A stretch of DNA of 64,000 nucleotides from Methylobacterium sp. WSM2598 (GTDB lineage: Bacteria > Pseudomonadota > Alphaproteobacteria > Rhizobiales > Beijerinckiaceae). The notes under the pieces were generated by a model. It searched no databases and was not told where the DNA came from. It saw nothing but the letters and a program-made list of their open reading frames with translations. Positions 26,204 to 32,744 of the stretch are shown one piece after another. Position 1 is the first letter of the stretch; every line of letters starts with the position of its first letter. The DNA lies in assembly GCF_000379105.1 (NCBI RefSeq), contig NZ_KB900609.1:4199557-4263556 (forward strand), read 5' to 3'. The position numbers were made by a program, and so were the translations under genes.

Positions 26204-26617
26204 ATGAAGCGCCTCATCATCGTCACCTCCGCGATCGCCGCCCTGATCCTCACCAGCATCACCGCCGAAGCGCGCGGCTTCGGCGGCGGCGGGTTCCGGG
26301 GCGGAGGGGGGTTCCGGGGCGGAGGGGGGTTCCACGGCGTCCGTGCCGGCGGCTTCCGCGGCGGACGGGTGGCGGGCGTGCGCGGCGGATACCGCGGCGG
26401 CTACGGCCGCTACGGGTACCGCGGCGGCTACGGCCGCTATGGGTACCGCGGCGGCTACGGCGCCTACGGCTACCGCTATCGTCCCTACGGCTACGGGCTG
26501 GCGGCCGGCGCCGCGGCGGCCGCGGCGGCGGGCTATTACGGCTCCACCTACGGCGGATGCGGCCCGTCCCGCTACTACGACGCCGCGTCGGGTGTCTGCC
26601 GCCCCTACGGCTACTGA
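26204..26617 (+). CDS. glycine-rich secreted protein with C-terminal CGP...GVCRP motif
   Basis: The 137-residue protein has a signal peptide (1-24, ITAEARG) and Gly-rich repeats GGGGFRGG and GYRGGYGRYGYRG, then YRYRPYGYG, an all-Ala/Gly hydrophobic patch and the terminal CGPSRYYDAASGVCRPYGY. It matches the protein at 8787-9215 segment by segment, so the two are paralogs. Function unknown; the tyrosine/glycine repeats suggest a surface or extracellular structural protein. Both paralogs have a 17-bp motif about 125-130 bp upstream, which supports common control. Confidence 0.75.
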   Translation: MKRLIIVTSAIAALILTSITAEARGFGGGGFRGGGGFRGGGGFHGVRAGGFRGGRVAGVRGGYRGGYGRYGYRGGYGRYGYRGGYGAYGYRYRPYGYGLAAGAAAAAAAGYYGSTYGGCGPSRYYDAASGVCRPYGY

Positions 26618-26688
26618 GCGGTCGCTCCTCGGCGCCCGCCGGGGCGGGCGCCGCCCGGGGATGGCCGCAGAGTGGAGGAAGGCCTGCC

Positions 26689-27108
26689 ATGATCCGTGAA
26701 CTCACGCCCATCGTCCTGGCCTTCGGCCTGGCCTCGCCCGCGCTGGCGCAGGCGCCCGCCGCGCCGCTCGCGCCGAGCCTGCTGATGCACGGCAATTACT
26801 GCGGCCTCGGGAACCGGGCGCCGCTGCCGCCGGTCGATGCGCTCGATGCGGCCTGCGCCCGCCACGACGCCTGCACGCCGGCGGGCGGGCTCCCGTCCCG
26901 CCGGTGCAATCTGCGCCTGCAATGGGAGGCCGACCGGATCTCCCGCGACCCGCGGCAGCCCGACGACGTGCGCGCGGCGGCCGGCTTCATCGCCTTCAGT
27001 GCCGCCCTCCTGCCCTTCGATCCCGCGCCTCCGGTCGTGGTCGTCAGGGTTCCTGCCTGGACGGATCCGTTCGCCTACCGCCGCGTGCGCGCCGCCGCCG
27101 TCTACTGA
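26689..27108 (+). CDS. secreted phospholipase A2-like protein
   Basis: The 139-residue product has a signal peptide (1-21, ALAQ) and the hallmark of the phospholipase A2 fold: a Gly-rich calcium loop YCGLGN (37-42) followed by LDAACARHDAC (52-62) with the catalytic His59-Asp60 pair and flanking cysteines. Such enzymes cleave the sn-2 ester of phospholipids using calcium. The rest is shorter than in animal enzymes and has one further cysteine (RRCN). GGAGGA at 26674-26679 sets the start. It may act on host or competitor membranes or remodel its own envelope; target unknown. Confidence 0.75.
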   Translation: MIRELTPIVLAFGLASPALAQAPAAPLAPSLLMHGNYCGLGNRAPLPPVDALDAACARHDACTPAGGLPSRRCNLRLQWEADRISRDPRQPDDVRAAAGFIAFSAALLPFDPAPPVVVVRVPAWTDPFAYRRVRAAAVY

Positions 27109-27355
27109 GCGGGGCGCGCAGGGCAGCCCTGTCCGGGGGACGGGGTGACCGGGCCGCCGTTCGGGCGGACGGCGGAGCCGATGCCGAGAGTTCGTCGCGC
27201 GCCGAGGCGCGCACGACGGATCCTCGCCCGTCGCCGGTCGCGGGGCCGAGTTGCCGGCGCCCCCCGGACCGCTCAGCCGGGCGGCACGGGCAGCCCGGCC
27301 CGCCCGGGCCGGCGGTGCGACCGCACCCTCCCTCATCACCGAGCGGCAGTCTCCC

Positions 27356-28003
27356 ATGCGGATCAGCTCACTCGCCGAGGCGGTTTCCCTGATCCCCGAC
27401 GGGGCCAGCGTGATGATCGGCGGCTTCATGGGCGTCGGCACGCCCGAGCCGCTCGTCGACGAGCTCGTCCGGCAGGGCCGGCAGGACCTCACCGTCATCG
27501 CCAACGACACCGCCGCGCCCGGGCGGGGCATCGGCAAGCTCGTGGCGGCCGGGGCGCTGCGGCGGGCGGTCGTCAGCCATATCGGGCTCAATCCCGAGAC
27601 CCAGGCGCGGATGATCGCGCGGACACTGGAGGTCGAGCTGGTGCCGCAGGGCACGCTGGCCGAGCGCATCCGGGCGGGCGGCTGCGGCCTGGGCGGAATC
27701 CTCACCCCGACCGGGATCGGCACCCTCGTCGAGGAGGGCAAGCGGCGGATCACCGTCGACGGCCGCGATTACCTGCTCGAACCGGCCCTGCGCGCCGAGT
27801 TCGGGCTCATACAGGCCTTCCTGTGCGACTATCTCGGCAACCTCACCTACGCGCTGACCGGGCGGAACTTCAATCCGCTGATGGCGATGGCGGCCGAAAC
27901 GGTGATCGTGTGCGCCGAGCACATCGTCCCGACCGGCGTCATCGCGCCCGACCACGTCGTGACGCCGGCGCCGCTGGTCGATCACGTCATCGCCTGCGGG
28001 TGA
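27356..28003 (+). CDS. acyl-/acetate CoA-transferase subunit A (AtoD-like)
   Basis: The 215-residue protein is the alpha subunit of a class I CoA-transferase. Landmarks are the glycine-rich MIGGFMGVGTPEPLVDEL (about 20-37), the ANDTAAPGRGIGKL segment and GGFGLGGILTP-like sequence (GCGLGGILTPTGIGT). It pairs with subunit B four bases downstream. Together they move CoA between acetate and acetoacetate or other short acids. It lies near the pta-ackA operon, consistent with short-chain acid metabolism. The substrate range cannot be read from sequence. Confidence 0.85.
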   Translation: MRISSLAEAVSLIPDGASVMIGGFMGVGTPEPLVDELVRQGRQDLTVIANDTAAPGRGIGKLVAAGALRRAVVSHIGLNPETQARMIARTLEVELVPQGTLAERIRAGGCGLGGILTPTGIGTLVEEGKRRITVDGRDYLLEPALRAEFGLIQAFLCDYLGNLTYALTGRNFNPLMAMAAETVIVCAEHIVPTGVIAPDHVVTPAPLVDHVIACG

Positions 28004-28007
28004 ACCG

Positions 28008-28649
28008 ATGGATCCGCACGTCGTCATCGCCAAGCGCATCGCCCGCGAACTCCGCGACGGGATGCTGGTGAATCTCGGGATCGGCATCCCGACCCTGGTC
28101 GCGAACCACGTCCCCCCCGGGCTCACGGTGTTCTTCCAATCGGAGAACGGCTTGATCGGGACCGGCCCGGTCCCGGAGCCCGGCATGGCCCTGCGCTGGC
28201 TGACCGATGCGGGCGGCAAGGCCGTCACGGCGCTTCCGGGCGCCTCGGCCTTCGACAGCGCCACCTCGTTCGCGCTGATCCGCGGCGGCCACCTCGACCT
28301 GACCGTGCTCGGCGGCCTCGAAGTCGACCAGACCGGGCGCCTCGCCAACTGGATGGTGCCGGGCCGGATGGTCCCGGGCATGGGCGGCGCGATGGACCTG
28401 GTGACGGGAGCCAAGCGCGTCGTCGTGGCCATGCAGCACACCGCGAAGGGCCGGCCCAAGCTCGTTCGGGAATGCACGCTGCCCCTCACGGCCGAGAGGC
28501 GGATCGACCTCCTGGTGACGGAGCTCGCGGTGATCGCATTTCCGGACGGGCGCGCGACCCTCGTCGAGACGGCGCCGGGCGTCAGCCTCGACGCCGTGCG
28601 CGCCGCCACCGAGGCCGACCTCGCCATCGCCCTCACCGAGGGCACGTGA
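28008..28649 (+). CDS. acyl-/acetate CoA-transferase subunit B (AtoA-like)
   Basis: The 213-residue beta subunit shows MLVNLGIGIPTLVANHVP (about 19-36) and the active-site QSENG with catalytic Glu46, which forms the glutamyl-CoA thioester. The later LDLTVLGGLEVDQTGRLANW segment is also typical. The ATG follows the subunit A stop by four bases, so both are made from one message. It may act in acetoacetate or butyrate use, or in PHB-related flux, with the nearby acetate kinase pathway. Confidence 0.85.
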   Translation: MDPHVVIAKRIARELRDGMLVNLGIGIPTLVANHVPPGLTVFFQSENGLIGTGPVPEPGMALRWLTDAGGKAVTALPGASAFDSATSFALIRGGHLDLTVLGGLEVDQTGRLANWMVPGRMVPGMGGAMDLVTGAKRVVVAMQHTAKGRPKLVRECTLPLTAERRIDLLVTELAVIAFPDGRATLVETAPGVSLDAVRAATEADLAIALTEGT

Positions 28650-28698
28650 GGGAAGCCCATCACCGCGCGGGGACGCGCGAGAAGGAGGAGAATTGCCC

Positions 28699-28881
28699 AT
28701 GAGGATCATTCTCATCGTCGCCGGTCTGCTCGCGAGTTTGGTCGCCCTCGCGCCGACCGAGGCCGAGGCCGTCGTCTGCGCGCGCGGCGTCTACCGGGCC
28801 GGCTGCGTCGGCCCGCGCGGGGCGGTCGGCGTGCGCCGCGGCGTCTACGGCGCGCGCGCCGTGCGCGTGCGGCGCTACTGA
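28699..28881 (+). CDS. very small secreted Gly/Arg/Val protein
   Basis: A 60-residue product: signal peptide (1-24, TEAEA) then 36 residues of VCARGVYRAGCVGPRGAVGV type with two cysteines and repeated Gly-Val-Tyr. GGAGGAG at 28684-28690 sets the ATG at 28699. It resembles the mature part of the glycine-rich secreted proteins elsewhere in this window (GVYRGG repeats at 42123-42458). Function unknown. Confidence 0.6.
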   Translation: MRIILIVAGLLASLVALAPTEAEAVVCARGVYRAGCVGPRGAVGVRRGVYGARAVRVRRY

Positions 28882-28888
28882 TGCCAGC

Positions 28889-28915
28889 GGCCCGGGACGC
28901 TGACGCATCGGGCCG
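28889..28915. repeat. 27-bp inverted-repeat element, copy 1
   Basis: The sequence runs GGCCCGGGACGCTGACGCAT then CGGGCCG, with GGCCC/GGGCC ends. A close copy (GGCCCAGGATGCCGACGCAT then CGGGCCG) lies at 35939-35965. Both sit within 100 bp downstream of a gene and may mark transcript ends. Confidence 0.55.
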
Positions 28916-28970
28916 GTGACCATCTCGCACCGTCGACAGCAGGCCGCAGGCTCGGCGACGATTCGCGAAT

Positions 28971-29005
28971 CGCACCGGCGGTCACGAGACATGACCGCCG
29001 GTGCG
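28971..29005. terminator. 14-bp perfect hairpin
   Basis: CGCACCGGCGGTCA (28971-28984) pairs with 28992-29005 around the loop CGAGACA. It lies between the small secreted protein and the GNAT gene. There is no T-tract, so terminator function is a guess from position and stem strength. Confidence 0.5.
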
Positions 29006-29061
29006 AGGCGCCCGAGCCCGGCCTGATCGGCGCGCCGCCCCTCCGACATTCGAGGTCCGCC

Positions 29062-29601
29062 ATGACGGAGCAGGCCAGCACGGGCCCGGGACCGCACTAC
29101 GCCGCCATGGAGCACCTGCGCGACGGGCAGGCGCTGTCGATCCGGGCGCTGCGGCCGGGGGACCGGGAGGGCCTGCTCGCCGCCTTCGCCGGCCTCGGCG
29201 AGCGCTCGCGCACCCTGCGCTTCTTCGCGCCCAGGCGCGGCTTCAGCGAGCGGGAGGTCGATTACTTCGTGAATGTCGATTTCCGCGAGCACGTCGCCCT
29301 GGTGGCGGAGGCGGAGGCGGGCGGCGCCCCGACCCTGGTCGGTGGCGGCCGCTTCATCGTCACGGCGCCCGGCACGGCCGAGCTCGCTTTCGCGGTGGCG
29401 GATGCGTGGCAGGGCCGGGGCGTCGGCGCCGCGTTGATGCGCCACCTCATCGCCCTGGCGCGCGGGAGCGGCCTCTCCGAACTCACCGCCGAGGTTCTGT
29501 CGGACAACGCTCCCATGCTCGCGCTGTTCAGGCGCTGCGGGACCCCGGTGGAGATGCGGCGGGAGCGCCGGACGGTCCACGTCGTGCTCCGGTTGCGCTG
29601 A
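29062..29601 (+). CDS. GNAT-family N-acetyltransferase
   Basis: The 179-residue protein has a GNAT fold: LSIRALRPGDREGLLAAFAGL at 25-45, the acetyl-CoA-binding motif A (AFAVADAWQGRGVGAALMRHL, about 110-131; QGRGVG is the pyrophosphate loop) and motif B near the C-terminus (LSDNAPMLALFRRCG). It transfers an acetyl group to an amine of an unknown small molecule or protein. It resembles the acetyltransferase domain joined to acyl-CoA synthetases (Pat-like), so protein lysine acetylation is possible given the acetyl-phosphate genes downstream, but this is only suggested by context. Confidence 0.8.
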   Translation: MTEQASTGPGPHYAAMEHLRDGQALSIRALRPGDREGLLAAFAGLGERSRTLRFFAPRRGFSEREVDYFVNVDFREHVALVAEAEAGGAPTLVGGGRFIVTAPGTAELAFAVADAWQGRGVGAALMRHLIALARGSGLSELTAEVLSDNAPMLALFRRCGTPVEMRRERRTVHVVLRLR

Positions 29602-29688
29602 CGGGAGTTCGGGCGTCCCGCACCCGCCAGCGCCGCGGCGCCGCTCCCGGCCGGCGCGGTCCCGGGCCGATCGCAGCCGCCGCGCCGG

Positions 29689-29705
29689 TGTCCCGCCCGA
29701 TCAAG
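29689..29705 (+). promoter_or_regulatory. 17-bp motif, TGTCCC-GCCC-GATCAAG
   Basis: Perfect match in both halves, plus strand, 158 bp upstream of the pta-like start. AAGATT about 22 bp downstream is a possible -10 element. It is expected to drive the pta-ackA-hypothetical-DUF3141-fabI operon. Confidence 0.65.
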
Positions 29706-29863
29706 CGGCGGGGCGCGTCCTCTGGAAGATTGCCCCGCGGACGCCGCCGGGGGGCGGGTGATCGGGAAGGCGCGGGCGCCCCTCCGGTTCGCGGCCGAGG
29801 CCGGTCCGGCCGCGCGGCCATCGGCGGCGCACCGTGCGCCCTGTCCGATCAGGAGAGAGCATC

Positions 29864-30838
29864 GTGGCGAGTTCGACGACGCAGGAGGCGCCGGCCCGGC
29901 ACCGCCGGCACGAGAAGTACGAGCGCTTGGTCGCCGCCGCGCGGGCGCGGCCCCGGCTGAAGGTCGCGATCGCCCATCCCTGCGACGAAGCCTCGCTCGG
30001 CGCGGCGCTGGAGGCGGCGGATCTCGGCCTGATCGACCCGATCCTGGTCGGCCCGCCACAGAGGATCGCCGCGGCCGCCTCCGCGCTCGGCAAGGATCTC
30101 GCGGCCTACCGCGTCGTCGAGGCGGCCCACAGCCACGATTCCGCCGCCAAGGCCGTGGCGCTGGTGAATGCGGGCGAGGCGGAGGCCCTGATGAAGGGCA
30201 GCCTCCACACCGACGAGCTGATGGGCGCGGTGGTGCGCCGCGAGGGCGGCCTGCGCACGGCGCGCCGCCTCAGCCACTGCTTCGTGATGGACGTGCCGAG
30301 CCACGACGACCCCCTCATCGTCACCGACGCGGCCATCAACATCGCGCCGAGTCTCGAGGAGAAGCGCGACATCGTCCAGAACGCCATCGACCTCGCGCGG
30401 GCCTTCGGGATCGAGACGGTGCGGGTCGCGATCGTGTCGGCGATGGAGACCGTCAACCCGAAGGTCCCCTCGACCCTCGACGCCGCGGCGCTCTGCAAGA
30501 TGGCCGATCGCGGCCAGATCACCGGAGCGGTGCTCGACGGGCCGCTCGCCCTCGACAACGCCATCGATCTCGGCGCGGCGGCGATCAAGAAGATCCGCTC
30601 GCCGGTCGCCGGCCGGGCCAACGTGCTGGTCGTGCCGGATCTCGAGGCCGGCAACATGCTGGCCAAGAGCCTGACCTTCCTGGCGGATGCCGACGCCGCC
30701 GGGATCGTGCTCGGCGCGAGGGTTCCGATCATCCTGACGAGCCGGGCCGATTCGCGCCTGACGCGGCTCGCCTCCTGCGCCGTCGCCTCGCTCTTCGCGG
30801 CGGCGCAGCGCGCGGCCAAGCCCCTGCCCGAGGTCTAG
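29864..30838 (+). CDS. phosphate acetyl/butyryltransferase
   Basis: The 324-residue enzyme is of the PTA_PTB family: LKVAIAHPCDEASLGAALEA at the start, the GEAEALMKGSLHTDELMGAV segment (about 105-125), SATE-like and the C-terminal AGIVLGARVPIILTSRADS (about 285-305), which forms the CoA/phosphate site. It interconverts acyl-CoA and acyl-phosphate. The start is a GTG at 29864 with AGGAGAGAG in front. Acetate kinase follows after two bases, forming the Pta-AckA pathway: acetyl-CoA to acetyl phosphate to acetate and ATP. In low-oxygen conditions this provides ATP without respiration. Confidence 0.85.
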   Translation: MASSTTQEAPARHRRHEKYERLVAAARARPRLKVAIAHPCDEASLGAALEAADLGLIDPILVGPPQRIAAAASALGKDLAAYRVVEAAHSHDSAAKAVALVNAGEAEALMKGSLHTDELMGAVVRREGGLRTARRLSHCFVMDVPSHDDPLIVTDAAINIAPSLEEKRDIVQNAIDLARAFGIETVRVAIVSAMETVNPKVPSTLDAAALCKMADRGQITGAVLDGPLALDNAIDLGAAAIKKIRSPVAGRANVLVVPDLEAGNMLAKSLTFLADADAAGIVLGARVPIILTSRADSRLTRLASCAVASLFAAAQRAAKPLPEV

Positions 30839-30840
30839 CC

Positions 30841-32043
30841 ATGATCCCGGCCTCGCTCGTGCTGAACGCCGGCTCGTCGAGCCTCAAGTTCCAGGTCTTC
30901 GAGCCCGGGGAGGACGGCGCCCCGCGCCGCCTCTATCGCGGCCTGTTCGAGGGGCTCGGCAGCGGGCCGCACATGATCGTGCGCGACCGCGCCGGCGCCG
31001 TGGTCGCCGACGCGTGCTTCGAGGCGGGCGGCTTCGGGCACGAGGAAGCGCTGCTCCAGATTGCCGCGTGGCTGCGGGCCCACCGGAGCGAGCACCGGCT
31101 GGCGGCGGTCGGGCACCGGGTCGTGCACGGCGGCACGGCGTACAGCTCGCCCGTGCGGGTCGACGACGCGGTGCTGGAGGCGCTGGAGCGCCTCGTGCCG
31201 CTCGCGCCGCTGCACCAGCCCCACAACCTGGAGCCGATCCGCGTCGTGCGGCGGCAATTCCCGGACCTGCCGCAGGTGGCCTGTTTCGACACGGCTTTCC
31301 ACCGCGGCCAGCCGGAGGTGGCGCAGCTCTTCGCGCTGCCGGCCGAGATCTCGGATCGCGGCGTGCGCCGCTACGGCTTCCACGGCCTGTCCTACGCCTT
31401 CATCGCCGAGCGGCTCGGCGCCGCTTTCCCGGTCCTCGCGCAGGGCCGGGTGATCGCGGCGCATCTCGGCAGCGGCGCGAGCCTGTGCGCCCTCGACCGC
31501 GGGCGCAGCGTCGCGACCACGATGGGCTTCTCGGCCCTCGACGGGCTGCCGATGGGCACGCGCTGCGGCAGCCTCGACCCGGGCGCGGTCTTCTACCTGC
31601 TGCGGGAGATGCGGCTCGACGCGGACGCGCTGGAGCGGATGCTCTACACCCGCTCGGGGCTCCTGGGCGTCTCGGGCCTGTCGAACGACATGCGGACGCT
31701 GCGCGCGCTGGCGGGCACCGACCGCCGCGCGCGCACCGCCATCGACCTCTTCGTCTACCGGATCGGGCGCGAGCTCGGCTCGCTCGTGGCGGCCCTGGGC
31801 GGCATCGACGGCCTCGTCTTCACCGGGGGCATCGGCGAGAACGACGCCGCCACCCGGGCCGAGGTGCTGCGGGGCGCCGCCTGGGCGGGCTTCCGGCTCG
31901 ACGAGGCCGCGAACGCGGCGGGCGGGCCGCTGATCACGCGCGGTCCCGGACCCCAGGCCCTCGTCATCCCCACCGACGAGGAGACGATGATCGCGCGCGG
32001 GATGCGCGCGGTGCTCGACGACGCGCGCCAGCCGGCGCTCTGA
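30841..32043 (+). CDS. ackA: acetate kinase
   Basis: The 400-residue enzyme shows the acetokinase signatures LVLNAGSSSLKFQVF (6-20) and RRYGFHGLSYAFIAERL (about 180-196), the phosphate loop HLGSGASLCALDRGRSVATTMGFS and the C-terminal GLVFTGGIGENDA. It makes ATP and acetate from acetyl phosphate and ADP, or the reverse. It follows the phosphotransacetylase after two bases. The residues expected to bind acetate and ATP are all present, so it should be active. Confidence 0.9.
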   Translation: MIPASLVLNAGSSSLKFQVFEPGEDGAPRRLYRGLFEGLGSGPHMIVRDRAGAVVADACFEAGGFGHEEALLQIAAWLRAHRSEHRLAAVGHRVVHGGTAYSSPVRVDDAVLEALERLVPLAPLHQPHNLEPIRVVRRQFPDLPQVACFDTAFHRGQPEVAQLFALPAEISDRGVRRYGFHGLSYAFIAERLGAAFPVLAQGRVIAAHLGSGASLCALDRGRSVATTMGFSALDGLPMGTRCGSLDPGAVFYLLREMRLDADALERMLYTRSGLLGVSGLSNDMRTLRALAGTDRRARTAIDLFVYRIGRELGSLVAALGGIDGLVFTGGIGENDAATRAEVLRGAAWAGFRLDEAANAAGGPLITRGPGPQALVIPTDEETMIARGMRAVLDDARQPAL

Positions 32044-32059
32044 CCCCATGGAGACCGCT

Positions 32060-32557
32060 ATGGAGACGCTCACGACCAAGCCCGACGCGGTGATCGGCAA
32101 CGATCCGTTCATGTCGGCGGACGACCTCGCCGCCTACTCGGCCCGCATGCGCGCCGCGAAGGCCCTCAAGGAGATGGAGGGGCAGGACCGCGCCACCAAG
32201 GCGCGGACCGAACTCGCCAAGCAGCTCGCGGAACCCCTCGATCTCACGCCCGAGAAGCTGAGCGAGATCACGCAGCGCCTCCTGCACAAGCTCCGCATCG
32301 CGGCCGAGCAGGGCCAGAAGGAGCTCCTGGTGATGCGCTTCCCGAACCTGATCTGCACCGACAAGGGCCGGGCCATCAACGGGGCGGAGGCGGGCTGGGC
32401 CGAGACCCTCACCGGCCGCCCGCGCCAGGCCTACGAGTTCTGGCGCGACCGCCTGCAACCGGCCGGCTACGGCCTGAAGGCGATGATCGTCGACTGGCCG
32501 GACGGGATGCCGGGCGATGTCGGGTTCTTCCTCACCTGGGAGACCAAGCCCCACTAG
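32060..32557 (+). CDS. hypothetical protein of the pta-ackA operon
   Basis: The 165-residue product (METLTTKPDAVIGNDPFMSA at the start) is mostly helical in its first 90 residues (ARMRAAKALKEMEGQDRATK, AKQLAEPLDLTPEKL) with a compact second half (LLVMRFPNLICTDKGRAING, FWRDRLQPAGYGLKAMIVDW). I do not recognise a characterised family. GGAG seven bases upstream favours the ATG at 32060 over 32048. It lies 16 bp after acetate kinase. Its TAG stop is the first codon of the repeat element E2. Confidence 0.7.
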   Translation: METLTTKPDAVIGNDPFMSADDLAAYSARMRAAKALKEMEGQDRATKARTELAKQLAEPLDLTPEKLSEITQRLLHKLRIAAEQGQKELLVMRFPNLICTDKGRAINGAEAGWAETLTGRPRQAYEFWRDRLQPAGYGLKAMIVDWPDGMPGDVGFFLTWETKPH

Positions 32558-32658
32558 AGCGGCACCCGATCACGTTGCAATCGGGTACTGCTCTAGGTCT
32601 CTGATCCTGCCGCATTTTCCGCGACGAACCGGCATCCACTTCGTCGGAAAGTGCTCTG
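32555..32658 (-). repeat. 104-bp double-hairpin element E2
   Basis: Inverted copy of element E1 (16450-16553), differing at only a handful of positions: it begins TAGAGCGGCACCCGATCACG and ends with TCGTCGGAAAGTGCTCT. It interrupts the operon between the hypothetical gene and the DUF3141 gene, and its TAGAGC end supplies the stop codon of the former (TAG at 32555-32557). Its hairpins may cause partial termination or stabilise the upstream message. Confidence 0.85.
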
Positions 32659-32744
32659 GGACCGAGACATCGGCGCGCGATCATGAATTTGGGGCAGCAA
32701 GGCGCCGCGCGGCCGCCCGCCGCCGCGCACGCAACCGGGACAGG

